DNA of 64,000 nt from JBDHTS01 sp044221445 (GTDB lineage Bacteria > Pseudomonadota > Alphaproteobacteria > Micavibrionales > Micavibrionaceae): positions 62,001 to 126,000 of the forward strand of contig JBGAPF010000003.1 of assembly GCA_044221445.1 (NCBI GenBank), written 5' to 3'. The stretch's first letter is position 1, and each line of letters opens with the position of its first letter. A program made the position numbers and the translations under genes. Below are positions 1 to 8,856 of the stretch, one piece after another. The notes below the pieces were generated by a model. It ran no database searches, had not been told where the DNA came from, and was given only the letters and a program-made list of their open reading frames with translations.

Positions 1-3000
1 ATGGATGATCCTCGACGTGGTTCCTGTGCTGCCCCCCGAACTGCGCCCGCTGGTGCCGCTGGACGGAGGCCGCTTCGCGACCTCGGACCTGAACGACCTG
101 TACCGCCGCGTCATCAACCGGAACAATCGTCTGAAGCGCCTGATCGAACTGCGCGCGCCCGATATCATCGTGCGTAACGAAAAGCGCATGTTGCAGGAGG
201 CCGTCGACGCCCTGTTCGACAACGGTCGCCGCGGTCGCGTGATCACCGGCGCCAACAAGCGCCCGCTGAAATCGCTGTCCGACATGCTGAAAGGCAAGCA
301 GGGCCGGTTCCGTCAGAACCTGCTCGGCAAACGCGTCGATTATTCGGGCCGTTCGGTCATCGTCGTCGGCCCCGAACTGAAACTGCACCAGTGCGGGCTG
401 CCCAAGAAAATGGCGCTCGAATTGTTCAAGCCGTTCATCTATCACAAGCTTGAAATCTACGGCCTGGCCTCGACGGTGAAAGCCGCCAAGAAAATGGTCG
501 AGCGCGAACGTCCGGAAGTCTGGGATATCCTCGAAGAGGTTATCCGCGAACATCCGGTCATGCTGAACCGCGCGCCGACCCTGCACCGCCTCGGCATCCA
601 GGCGTTCGAACCGATGCTGATCGAGGGGAAAGCCATCCAGCTGCACCCGCTGGTCTGTACCGCCTTCAACGCCGACTTCGACGGAGACCAGATGGCCGTC
701 CACGTCCCACTGTCGATCGAATCGCAGCTGGAAGCACGCGTCCTGATGATGTCCACCAACAACATCCTGTCCCCTGCTTCGGGCAAGCCAATTATCGTGC
801 CGACGCAGGATATCGTGCTGGGCCTTTACTACCTGTCGATCATCCAGGACGGCCAGCCCGGCGAGGGCATGGTGTTCCGCGGTTCGGGCGAGATCCTGCA
901 CGCGCTGGAGGCCGGCGTGGTCTCCCTGCACGCCAAGATCAAGTGCCGCTACCATACGGTCGATGAAAAGAACCAGCCGAAGACGCTCGTCGTCGAGTCG
1001 ACGCCGGGACGCATCCTGATGTCCGACCTTCTGCCGCGTCATCCGCAGGTCCCGTTTGCCCTGATCAACCAGGTGCAGACGAAAAAGGAACTGTCGAACT
1101 TGATCGATATCGTCTACCGCTACTGCGGCCAGAAAGAGACGGTCATTTTCGCCGACCGGATGATGAAGCTCGGCTTCCGCTACGCCTGCCGCGCCGGCAT
1201 TTCCTTCGGCAAGGACGACATGGTCATTCCCGAAGCCAAGGTGAAGCTGGTCAACGAGGCCCGCGAACGCTCGAAAGAGTTCGAGAAGCAATACCAGGAC
1301 GGCCTGATCACCAAAGGCGAAAAATACAACAAGGTGGTCGACATCTGGTCGAAATGCACGGACGACGTGGCGGACGCCATGATGAAAGGCATTTCGAACA
1401 TCACATCCGGCAAGCTGAACGCCGTGTACATGATGGCGCACTCGGGCGCGCGGGGTTCCGCGGCCCAGATCCGCCAGCTCGCCGGCATGCGCGGCCTGAT
1501 GGCCAAGCCGTCGGGCGAGATCATCGAAACGCCGATCATCTCGAACTTCAAGGAAGGCCTGTCGGTTCTCGAATACTTCAACTCCACGCACGGCGCGCGT
1601 AAAGGCCTTGCGGATACGGCGTTGAAAACCGCGAACTCCGGTTACCTGACACGACGCCTGGTCGACGTGGCCCAGGACGCGGTCATCATCGAGGACGATT
1701 GCGGCACGACCGAAGGCATCACCATGCGCGCCGTGATGAGCGGCGCGGACGTCGTCGTCTCGCTGGCCGAACGCATCCTCGGACGCATGGCCGCCGTCGC
1801 CATCAAGCATCCGCTGACCGGCAAGGTTATCGTTCCGGCGGGCGAGATGCTCGACGAAGTGGTGGCAGAGGCGATCGAGACCGCCGGCATCGACGAAGTT
1901 CTGGTCCGCACCGTGCTGACCTGCAACACCGCGACCGGCGTCTGCGCAAAATGCTACGGGCGCGATCTTGCCCGCGGCACGACCGTGAACATGGGCGAGG
2001 CTGTCGGCGTCATGGCCGCGCAGTCGATCGGCGAACCCGGCACCCAGCTGACGATGCGAACCTTCCACATCGGCGGCGCGGCGCAAAGGGGCGCTGAACG
2101 CAACTCGGTCGAGGCTCCGATCGACGGCAAGGCCGAGATCCGCCACCAGAACGTGGTCAAGAACTCGGACGGCATCAACATCGTCATGGGCCGCAACACC
2201 GAAATCGCGATCAAAGACGGCAAGGGTTCCGAAAAGGCATCCTACCGCGTCCCGTACGGCGCGCGCTTGCTGATCGAGGACGGCGTGAAGCTGAAAGCCG
2301 GGCAGAAACTGGCCGAGTGGGATCCGTATACCTTGCCGATCATCACCGAAAAAGACGGTGTCGCGCATTACTACGACCTAGTCGAAGGCATCTCCCTCGT
2401 GGAAGCCATGGACGAGGCGACCGGCATCGCCGCCAAGAAAGTCATCGACTGGCGCAGCCAGCCGAAGGGCGGCGACCTGAAGCCCCGGATCTCCCTGCTC
2501 GACAAGAAAGGCAAGGTCATCAGCCTGCCGAACGGCCTGCCTGCCAACTACTACGTGTCGGTGGACGCCATCCTGTCGGTCGAGAACGGCCAGGAAGTCA
2601 AGGCCGGCGACATCATTGGCCGTATCCCGCGCGAAAGTTCGAAAACGCGTGACATCACGGGCGGTCTGCCGCGCGTGGCGGAACTGTTCGAAGCCCGCCG
2701 TCCGAAAGACTCGGCGGTGATCTCGGAGATCGACGGTTATGTCGAGTTCGGCAAGGATTACAAGTCCAAGCGCCGGATCGTCGTGACCCCGACCGACAAG
2801 AGCGTCGAGCCGCGCGAATACCTGATCCCGAAAGGCCGCCACCTGGCGGTCCAGGAAGGCGATTTCGTCCGCCGCGGCGATGCGCTGCTTGACGGCGCTC
2901 TGGTGCCCCACGACATCCTGGATGTCATGGGCGTCGAGGCGCTCGCCAACTACCTGGTCAATGAGATCCAGGACGTCTACCGCCTGCAGGGCGTGAAGAT

Positions 3001-3499
3001 CAACGACAAGCATATTGAAGTGATCGTCCGCCAGATGCTGCAGAAAGTCGAAGTCCAGAAACCGGGCGACACAACTCTTCTGGTCGGCGAACAGATCGAC
3101 CGTGACGAGTTCGAGATTACGAACCAGAAAGCCGCCGAACAGGGCAAGCTGCTGGCTGAAGGCAAGCCGGTCCTGCAGGGCATTACCAAAGCCTCGCTGC
3201 AGACACGGTCCTTCATCTCGGCCGCCTCGTTCCAGGAAACCACACGGGTCCTGACCGAAGCCGCGACCCAAGGCAAGGTCGACAGCCTGCTTGGCCTGAA
3301 GGAAAACGTGATCGTCGGTCGCCTGATCCCTGCCGGTACCGGCGCCTATGTCAACCGCGTGCGCCGCATTGCCGGCGACCGCGACGACCTGGCCATCGCC
3401 GCCCAGCAGCAATCGGACGCCATTGCGCATCATGAAAGCGAGCCCTTCGCAGAACCTGAAACCGAAACGCCGAAACGCGGACGGGCTGCGGTGGCGTGA
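1..3499 (+). CDS. rpoC: RNA polymerase beta' subunit, 5'-truncated by the window edge
   Basis: The reading frame is already open at base 2, so the ATG at base 5 is internal. It lies just upstream of the conserved VLPPELRPLVPLDGGRF stretch of beta'. By comparison with the E. coli protein about 236 N-terminal residues, including the zinc-ribbon region, are outside the window. The catalytic NADFDGD loop that binds the active-site magnesium is near visible residue 222. The bridge-helix and trigger-loop region follows (AAQSIGEPGTQLTMRTFH at about 680), with CNTATGVCAKCYGRD as the second zinc site. The protein ends in a variable acidic and basic tail. A strong terminator lies 26 bases downstream, so the rpoBC transcript ends here instead of running into rpsL. 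Confidence 0.98.
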   Translation, partial: WMILDVVPVLPPELRPLVPLDGGRFATSDLNDLYRRVINRNNRLKRLIELRAPDIIVRNEKRMLQEAVDALFDNGRRGRVITGANKRPLKSLSDMLKGKQGRFRQNLLGKRVDYSGRSVIVVGPELKLHQCGLPKKMALELFKPFIYHKLEIYGLASTVKAAKKMVERERPEVWDILEEVIREHPVMLNRAPTLHRLGIQAFEPMLIEGKAIQLHPLVCTAFNADFDGDQMAVHVPLSIESQLEARVLMMSTNNILSPASGKPIIVPTQDIVLGLYYLSIIQDGQPGEGMVFRGSGEILHALEAGVVSLHAKIKCRYHTVDEKNQPKTLVVESTPGRILMSDLLPRHPQVPFALINQVQTKKELSNLIDIVYRYCGQKETVIFADRMMKLGFRYACRAGISFGKDDMVIPEAKVKLVNEARERSKEFEKQYQDGLITKGEKYNKVVDIWSKCTDDVADAMMKGISNITSGKLNAVYMMAHSGARGSAAQIRQLAGMRGLMAKPSGEIIETPIISNFKEGLSVLEYFNSTHGARKGLADTALKTANSGYLTRRLVDVAQDAVIIEDDCGTTEGITMRAVMSGADVVVSLAERILGRMAAVAIKHPLTGKVIVPAGEMLDEVVAEAIETAGIDEVLVRTVLTCNTATGVCAKCYGRDLARGTTVNMGEAVGVMAAQSIGEPGTQLTMRTFHIGGAAQRGAERNSVEAPIDGKAEIRHQNVVKNSDGINIVMGRNTEIAIKDGKGSEKASYRVPYGARLLIEDGVKLKAGQKLAEWDPYTLPIITEKDGVAHYYDLVEGISLVEAMDEATGIAAKKVIDWRSQPKGGDLKPRISLLDKKGKVISLPNGLPANYYVSVDAILSVENGQEVKAGDIIGRIPRESSKTRDITGGLPRVAELFEARRPKDSAVISEIDGYVEFGKDYKSKRRIVVTPTDKSVEPREYLIPKGRHLAVQEGDFVRRGDALLDGALVPHDILDVMGVEALANYLVNEIQDVYRLQGVKINDKHIEVIVRQMLQKVEVQKPGDTTLLVGEQIDRDEFEITNQKAAEQGKLLAEGKPVLQGITKASLQTRSFISAASFQETTRVLTEAATQGKVDSLLGLKENVIVGRLIPAGTGAYVNRVRRIAGDRDDLAIAAQQQSDAIAHHESEPFAEPETETPKRGRAAVA

Positions 3500-3524
3500 G
3501 CTTCACGCCTTAAAAGATTTAAAG

Positions 3525-3550
3525 AGAGCCCTTTGAGGGCTCTTTTTTTT
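3525..3550 (+). terminator. Rho-independent terminator of rpoC
   Basis: A perfect 8-bp stem (AGAGCCCT/AGGGCTCT) with a 3-base loop is followed by a run of eight T. It sits between the rpoC stop and the convergent reverse-strand gene at 3553. Confidence 0.9.
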
Positions 3551-3552
3551 CG

Positions 3553-4398
3553 TTATCCAAGATGAATGCCTTTTGCGCCCAGTTCAGCCATTTTCCCCAG
3601 CACTTCGGCCAAAGTTGCCGCCTTGCTGTCTTGGCTCCACTCACTGTCATCTCGCGGAGAATCTTCATCGGCCGTCAGGGGCGGAAGCGGGTAATCGGGC
3701 GTCAGGAATTTTCCTGTCTCTTCCGGAAGGCGGTAAATCTCACGGGCCGGCATTTGCCGCAGGACATCGACTTCTGAATCATATTCCGCCTGGGTCAGGA
3801 AGGTATCGTCATAAACCGGTCCTTCGCCATTGCGGCGAATGCATATCATACGGATAGGCCTGGCCGCTTTTGTAAAGCTGTCGGCAAGACTTTGCGGCAA
3901 ATGCCAGCTTTCAGGGTTTTTTGCAAAAGCGACGCCCAGCAATGGCCAGTATTCGATTATCAGGCCCGACGTTTTTTTCTCTTCATCGACCCTGACGACC
4001 AGCTGATTGCCGATTTTATAAGGCGTCCCATGCGATCCATAAGGGCCGTTCAGCATGCCCAGAAGATAAAGTACGTCCCAGGAGGGGCCGCGGGCCGCCT
4101 TGTTGCTGGGGCTTCGCGAAAACACGTCCAGTTCCTCATTGGTCAGGATGCGAAGATTTCTCAGTACGTCAGGCCTGACCATTTCGAATTGTTGCGGAAT
4201 GTTTTTTGATTTTAAGCCGGGTGACCAGAAATTATGGACCAGGTCTTTGAATGTCCCGGATTCAAAGATGGGACGCGACCGCGCAAACCATAGAAAGCTG
4301 AATCTGGACAGGGCAATGGCAGCAGGAACCATGGCAATGGCTGCCAGCTCTTGGTGTTCTGTCAGGGCCGGTACGCCTAGAGCTATGGCAGCTGGCAA
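3553..4398 (-). CDS. Hypothetical protein with hydrophobic N-terminus
   Basis: I do not recognise the family. The frame is open from 4437 but has no ATG before residue 36, so I use the TTG at 4398; an ATG at 4293 (MVPAAIALSRF) is the alternative. Residues 1-50 are rich in Ala, Ile, Leu and Val and look like one or two short membrane segments. The rest is soluble-looking and ends in an acidic stretch (DEDSPRDDSEW). It starts 34 bases after the stop of the reverse-strand gene at 4433, so the two are probably co-transcribed. The pair interrupts the usual rpoC-rpsL neighbourhood and converges on the rpoC terminator. Codon choice resembles a real gene, but no function can be assigned. Confidence 0.6.
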   Translation of the reverse strand: MPAAIALGVPALTEHQELAAIAMVPAAIALSRFSFLWFARSRPIFESGTFKDLVHNFWSPGLKSKNIPQQFEMVRPDVLRNLRILTNEELDVFSRSPSNKAARGPSWDVLYLLGMLNGPYGSHGTPYKIGNQLVVRVDEEKKTSGLIIEYWPLLGVAFAKNPESWHLPQSLADSFTKAARPIRMICIRRNGEGPVYDDTFLTQAEYDSEVDVLRQMPAREIYRLPEETGKFLTPDYPLPPLTADEDSPRDDSEWSQDSKAATLAEVLGKMAELGAKGIHLG

Positions 4399-4432
4399 CG
4401 CAACGCCGGTTAGCAGATCCAGTTTCGTTATA

Positions 4433-5254
4433 TCATTTCAGCCCAAAAACGGCCGTGGTAAATACTTTTCTCAGTTTTCCCTTCAACTGCGATATCCGGC
4501 TCTGTTCGGGTTTTGCATGATCGTCTTCATCAAACCCTGTAAAAGGCGAACGACCAGCTCGCAAATCTTTAGCGACAGGAGCAAATGTCCTGGCGACCCG
4601 GGCTTCCAGCTGCGGCAAAGTCAGGTTGTACTGGATATCGCTGACAGAATTGATAAGGCGGCGCATGACATAATGACTGACGCTCGCCAGCCACCCGCTT
4701 TTCGCCGCTGCGATGTTTTTATGATAAAGCTTTGCAGCGTCCCAGCCTTTTCGCGGTGCGATCAGCGTGCTCAGGCTGTAAAGTTTTTCGCCTTGCGCGT
4801 TGGTTTTATGGATACGCCGGCCCCGCCAATTCCAGCCCTTCTGCGGTTCGGCCCGGAATACCATTTCCTTGGACGTCCAGAGCATCGGTTCGTGCCGCAT
4901 CAACATGCCGCTGTCCAGCAGATCCTGGCGTTGAAAATATGAAAACCGATGCAGGATATTATGCACCAGCTGCCTGGGCGTCGGCTTCCAGGCAGCCACC
5001 CCCAATATATGGTCGTAGTTGCAGTCGCCGCGCGTATCGTGCTTGCGGATGAATTGGCCTATATAAACACTCCCGTTGCCGAGAATATCCTGCCCAACCA
5101 GACGCTGGTCTTTAGGAATGTCCAGATCCGCGTCGGCAATCGCCGTAAAATTGCCTTCCCGGCTGCGAAAACGGTGTTCCAGCGTCATGTCGTCTCTGTC
5201 AGTCGTGGACATGAGGACCATCTCGCCGTAGGGCGTTACGCCCACAGCCGCCAT
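4433..5254 (-). CDS. Hypothetical protein, probably missing its true N-terminus
   Basis: This is the upstream partner of the reverse-strand gene at 3553. The first ATG in frame is at 5254, but protein-like sequence continues in the same frame upstream to 5437 (for example HHPINAVLLENGLIEYERG directly before the Met). That stretch has no ATG, GTG or TTG. The encoded 273 residues are soluble, rich in aromatic and basic residues, with a Lys-rich C-terminus. I recognise no domain. See the entry for 5255-5450 on the likely broken start. Confidence 0.6.
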   Translation of the reverse strand: MAAVGVTPYGEMVLMSTTDRDDMTLEHRFRSREGNFTAIADADLDIPKDQRLVGQDILGNGSVYIGQFIRKHDTRGDCNYDHILGVAAWKPTPRQLVHNILHRFSYFQRQDLLDSGMLMRHEPMLWTSKEMVFRAEPQKGWNWRGRRIHKTNAQGEKLYSLSTLIAPRKGWDAAKLYHKNIAAAKSGWLASVSHYVMRRLINSVSDIQYNLTLPQLEARVARTFAPVAKDLRAGRSPFTGFDEDDHAKPEQSRISQLKGKLRKVFTTAVFGLK

Positions 5255-5450
5255 GCCCCGCTCATATTCTATCAGCCCGTTCTCCAGCAGGACTGCGTTG
5301 ATGGGATGGTGGCCTGCATGGAACAGGTCCTGGACGTTCCGGTAAGACAGGGATAGAAGGTTCCGTTTCAGAGATGAATGTCGCTGGAAGGGCTGACTGT
5401 TCGTTAAAAGCCGTAGGCGTAGACGCCGGAACAGAGGCTAAAGCGTTCAT
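5255..5450 (-). other. Out-of-frame 5' part of the hypothetical gene (candidate frameshift)
   Basis: Between 5255 and 5437 the reverse strand is open in the frame of the gene at 4433 but has no usable start codon. An ATG at 5450 opens a different frame (MNALASVPASTPTAF) that runs on to 5262. Both look coding in part, the 5450 frame early and the 4433 frame late. The simplest reading is a single indel around 5370-5400 separating the start codon from the body of the gene. A non-canonical start such as CTG is the alternative. No clear Shine-Dalgarno is visible for either. Confidence 0.4.
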
Positions 5451-5832
5451 ATGGCCAAAATATCGCAAATCGCGAATGTCAGGCAAGGAAATTAAAACCA
5501 ACCCGGCAGGATGCTCTTTTCCAGGCCCTTTTTGCGCATAAAAACCAAATTTACTATTCCTTAAAAAAGTTCCTTGACGGCTTTTGGGGATAAGTATACA
5601 GTCCGCCACGATCAAGAGTTGGATGGACTGGCTGTAAGCCGCAGTTTCCTTACGGATTTAAGGCTTAGACGCAGTCCGACGCTTCCTTTAAAAGAAGCGG
5701 CGAAGTTTGAAGAACCCGCAAAGGCGCTGTGCCCTCCGCAGCATCAGGTTATGGGTTCAACGGCGAAAGCGCCATCCACCGAACAGACGTTTGAATTTTG
5801 AACGCGCATTAACACAGGAAGAGGCAACAGGT
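5451..5832. other. Intergenic region upstream of rpsL
   Basis: This stretch has no convincing gene. It holds the candidate str-operon promoter at 5574-5602 and a leader of about 230 bases. The leader contains a possible stem made by TAAGCC (about 5636) and GGCTTA (about 5663) and a small hairpin GCTTC/GAAGC near 5680-5700. Confidence 0.6.
5574..5602 (+). promoter_or_regulatory. Candidate sigma70-type promoter of the str/S10/spc operon
   Basis: TTGACG (5574-5579) and TACAGT (5597-5602) are separated by 17 bases; an overlapping TATACA at 5595 would give 15. This is the only good -35/-10 pair between the reverse-strand genes and rpsL. The same TTGACG-17-TA pattern precedes rpsM. Confidence 0.6.
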
Positions 5833-6216
5833 ATGCCAACCATTCAGCAGCTTATCCGCAAGCCCCGGCCCGCCGGCGGCAAAAAGGCGATGAAGCCGAA
5901 GAAGAACAAGGCTCTTAAAGGCAACCCGCAACGCCGCGGCGTGTGCACGCGCGTCTATACGACGACGCCGAAAAAACCGAACTCCGCCCTTCGTAAGGTC
6001 GCCAAAGTGCGCCTGACGACCGGCCAGGAAGTTATCTGCTACATTCCCGGCGAAGGCCACAACTTGCAGGAACACTCGGTGGTCCTGGTGCGTGGCGGTC
6101 GGGTCAAGGATTTGCCCGGTGTGCGTTACACCATCATCCGTGGCACGCTCGATACACAAGGCGTGAAAGATCGTAAACAATCCCGTTCGCGTTACGGCGC
6201 GAAGCGTCCGAAATAA
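5833..6216 (+). CDS. rpsL: 30S ribosomal protein S12
   Basis: S12 lines the decoding centre of the small subunit and monitors codon-anticodon pairing. The 127 residues include TTPKKPNSALRKV and GGRVKDLPGVRY, the two loops where streptomycin-resistance changes arise. Both lysines are the sensitive wild type. The start is the ATG at 5833 (MPTIQQLIRKPRP), preceded by GGAAGAGG eight bases upstream; a longer frame opening at 5707 is not conserved. It is the first gene of the long ribosomal block. Confidence 0.97.
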   Translation: MPTIQQLIRKPRPAGGKKAMKPKKNKALKGNPQRRGVCTRVYTTTPKKPNSALRKVAKVRLTTGQEVICYIPGEGHNLQEHSVVLVRGGRVKDLPGVRYTIIRGTLDTQGVKDRKQSRSRYGAKRPK

Positions 6217-6228
6217 GGAGAGGCCTGA

Positions 6229-6711
6229 ATGTCCCGTCGTCACCGCGCTGAGAAACGTGAGATCCTGCCCGACCCGAAATTCGGGGATCTCATCCTTTCG
6301 AAATTCGTCAATACGATCATGTATGACGGCAAGAAATCGGCTGCCGAGAAAATCGTCTATGGCGCGCTCGAAATCGTGCGCAAAAAGGCCAAGCTGGCCA
6401 ATGACAACGCCGTCATCGAATTTTTCCACACCGCCATCGGCAAGGTGAAGCCTTACGTCGAAGTGCGGTCCCGCCGGGTCGGCGGCGCCACCTACCAGGT
6501 GCCGGTCGAAGTCCGTCCCGAGCGCGCCCTCGCCCTGGCCATCCGCTGGATCATCACCGCCGCCCGCGGCCGTGGCGAACACACGATGGAAGAGCGCTTG
6601 GCCGAAGAACTGCTGATGGCCGCGAACGACAACGGCAACGCCGTCAAGAAACGCGAAGACACGACCAAGATGGCCGACGCCAACAAGGCTTTCGCCCATT
6701 ACCGCTGGTAA
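6229..6711 (+). CDS. rpsG: 30S ribosomal protein S7
   Basis: S7 nucleates assembly of the 30S head and contacts tRNA in the E site. The 160 residues match the family, with MSRRHRAEKREILPDPKF at the start and the conserved RRVGGATYQVPVEV segment near residue 84. AAGGAG precedes the ATG by nine bases. It lies 12 bases after rpsL and 18 before fusA. In E. coli S7 represses its own str mRNA; no equivalent operator was identified here. Confidence 0.97.
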   Translation: MSRRHRAEKREILPDPKFGDLILSKFVNTIMYDGKKSAAEKIVYGALEIVRKKAKLANDNAVIEFFHTAIGKVKPYVEVRSRRVGGATYQVPVEVRPERALALAIRWIITAARGRGEHTMEERLAEELLMAANDNGNAVKKREDTTKMADANKAFAHYRW

Positions 6712-6729
6712 ACGAGGAATTTGAGTACT

Positions 6730-8820
6730 ATGACACGCGAAACACCTATCGAGCGCTACCGCAATATCGGCATCATGGCCCACATCGATGCCGGTAAAAC
6801 GACGACGACCGAGCGCATCCTGTATTATACAGGCAAATCGCATAAGATCGGCGAAGTGCACGATGGCGCGGCCACCATGGACTGGATGGAGCAGGAGCAG
6901 GAGCGTGGCATTACGATCACTTCAGCCGCCACCACCGCGTTCTGGACCGGCCCGGACGACCAGAAATACCGCATCAACATCATCGATACCCCCGGCCACG
7001 TCGATTTCACGATCGAAGTCGAACGCAGCTTGCGCGTCCTCGACGGCGCTGTCTGCCTGCTCGATGGCAACCAGGGCGTCGAACCGCAAACCGAAACCGT
7101 CTGGCGCCAAGGCGACAAATATAAAGTCCCGCGCATCATTTTCGCCAATAAAATGGATAAGATCGGCGCCGACTTCTATTTCTGCATCGATACCGTGCAG
7201 AAACGCCTGGGTATTAACCCACTTGTGCTGACCCTGCCGATCGGCGAGGAAAGCGAATTCGCGGGCATCGTCGACCTGATCAAGATGAAAGCGATCATCT
7301 GGGACGCCGACACCCTTGGCGCGACCTTCCGGGAAACCGACATTCCGGCCGATCTGCAAGAAAAAGCCGCCGAATACCGCGCGAAGCTGATCGAAGCCGC
7401 CGTGGAAATGGACGACGCGGCCATGGAAGCGTATCTGGAGGGCAAAGAGCCGGATACCGCGACCCTGAAAAAATGCATCCGTAAGGGCACAACCCAGTTC
7501 AAAATCATTCCGATGATGTGCGGTTCATCGTTTAAAAACAAGGGTGTGCAGCCTTTGCTCGACGCCGTCATCGATTACCTGCCCTCGCCGCTCGACAAAG
7601 GCATCGTGCAGGGCAAAAAAGTCGGCTCCGACGAAGTCGAAACCCGCTCGCCGTCCGATGACGCTCCGTTCGCGGCGCTCGCGTTCAAGATCATGAACGA
7701 TCCGTTTGTCGGTTCCCTGACCTTCGCCCGCATTTACTCGGGCAAGCTGGAATCCGGCTCTTACGTCATCAACTCGGTGAAGGATAAAAAAGAACGCATC
7801 GGTCGCATGCTGCTGATGCACGCCAACAACCGCGAAGAGATCAAATATGCCGAAGCAGGCGATATCGTCGCGCTGGTCGGCATGAAAGACACGACCACGG
7901 GCGACACGCTGTGCGACCCGATCAAGCCGATCGTTCTGGAGCGCATGGAATTCCCCGAGCCGGTTATCGAACTGGCCGTCGAGCCGAAATCGAAGGCTGA
8001 CCAGGAGAAAATGGGCCTCGCCCTGCAGCGCCTGGCGTCGGAAGATCCTTCCTTCCGCGTGTCCGTGGACCATGAGAGCGGCCAGACCATCCTGAAAGGC
8101 ATGGGCGAACTTCACCTTGAAATCCTCGTCGACCGCATGAAACGCGAATTCAAGGTCGAGGCCAATGTGGGCGCGCCGCAGGTTGCGTATCGCGAGACCT
8201 TCACCAAGAAAACCGAAGTCAACTATACGCACAAAAAACAGACCGGCGGTACCGGCCAGTTCGCGAAAATCACCCTGGTCTTTGAACCGGGCGAGCGCGG
8301 CGCGGGCTTTGAGTTCGAAAACGAGATCGTCGGCGGCGCCGTTCCGAAGGAATATATCCCGGGCGTTGAAAAGGGTCTGAACCAGGCCAAGGAAAGTGGC
8401 ATCATCGCCGGCTTCCCCGTGGTCGACTTTAAAGTCACCCTGATCGACGGTTCTTACCACGACGTCGACTCGTCTGTCCTGGCGTTCGAGATCGCGGCGA
8501 AAGCCGCTTTCAAGGAAGCCATGGCGAAGGCGGGGCCCCAGCTTCTGGAGCCGGTCATGAAAGTCGAAGTTGTGACGCCGGAAGAATATATGGGCGACGT
8601 CATCGGCGACATCAACAGCCGCCGCGGCCAGATCAACGCGATGGAAGACCGCGGCAACGCGAAAGTCGTCACCGCCCTCGTCCCGCTGGCTGCGATGTTC
8701 GGGTACATCAACGATCTGCGTTCGAAATCGCAGGGACGCGCCCAGTACACGATGCAGTTCGATCACTACGAACCGGTTCCGGCCAACGTGGCGGAGCAGG
8801 TTAAAGAAAAATACGCCTGA
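6730..8820 (+). CDS. fusA: Elongation factor G
   Basis: EF-G is the GTPase that drives translocation. Its 696 residues contain the P-loop AHIDAGKTTTT, the DTPGHVDF switch II motif and NKMD for guanine recognition, followed by domains II to V. I chose the ATG at 6730 (MTRETPIERYRNIGIMAHI) because GAGGA lies 11 bases upstream. The in-frame TTG at 6721 would sit almost on that ribosome binding site. Confidence 0.97.
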   Translation: MTRETPIERYRNIGIMAHIDAGKTTTTERILYYTGKSHKIGEVHDGAATMDWMEQEQERGITITSAATTAFWTGPDDQKYRINIIDTPGHVDFTIEVERSLRVLDGAVCLLDGNQGVEPQTETVWRQGDKYKVPRIIFANKMDKIGADFYFCIDTVQKRLGINPLVLTLPIGEESEFAGIVDLIKMKAIIWDADTLGATFRETDIPADLQEKAAEYRAKLIEAAVEMDDAAMEAYLEGKEPDTATLKKCIRKGTTQFKIIPMMCGSSFKNKGVQPLLDAVIDYLPSPLDKGIVQGKKVGSDEVETRSPSDDAPFAALAFKIMNDPFVGSLTFARIYSGKLESGSYVINSVKDKKERIGRMLLMHANNREEIKYAEAGDIVALVGMKDTTTGDTLCDPIKPIVLERMEFPEPVIELAVEPKSKADQEKMGLALQRLASEDPSFRVSVDHESGQTILKGMGELHLEILVDRMKREFKVEANVGAPQVAYRETFTKKTEVNYTHKKQTGGTGQFAKITLVFEPGERGAGFEFENEIVGGAVPKEYIPGVEKGLNQAKESGIIAGFPVVDFKVTLIDGSYHDVDSSVLAFEIAAKAAFKEAMAKAGPQLLEPVMKVEVVTPEEYMGDVIGDINSRRGQINAMEDRGNAKVVTALVPLAAMFGYINDLRSKSQGRAQYTMQFDHYEPVPANVAEQVKEKYA

Positions 8821-8856
8821 GATCAGGCCTGATTTAAAAGAAGAGGAAAAAGAGCC

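Noticed and set aside
2378..3433. 351-residue open frame antisense to rpoC
   Set aside because: Shadow of conserved beta' sequence.
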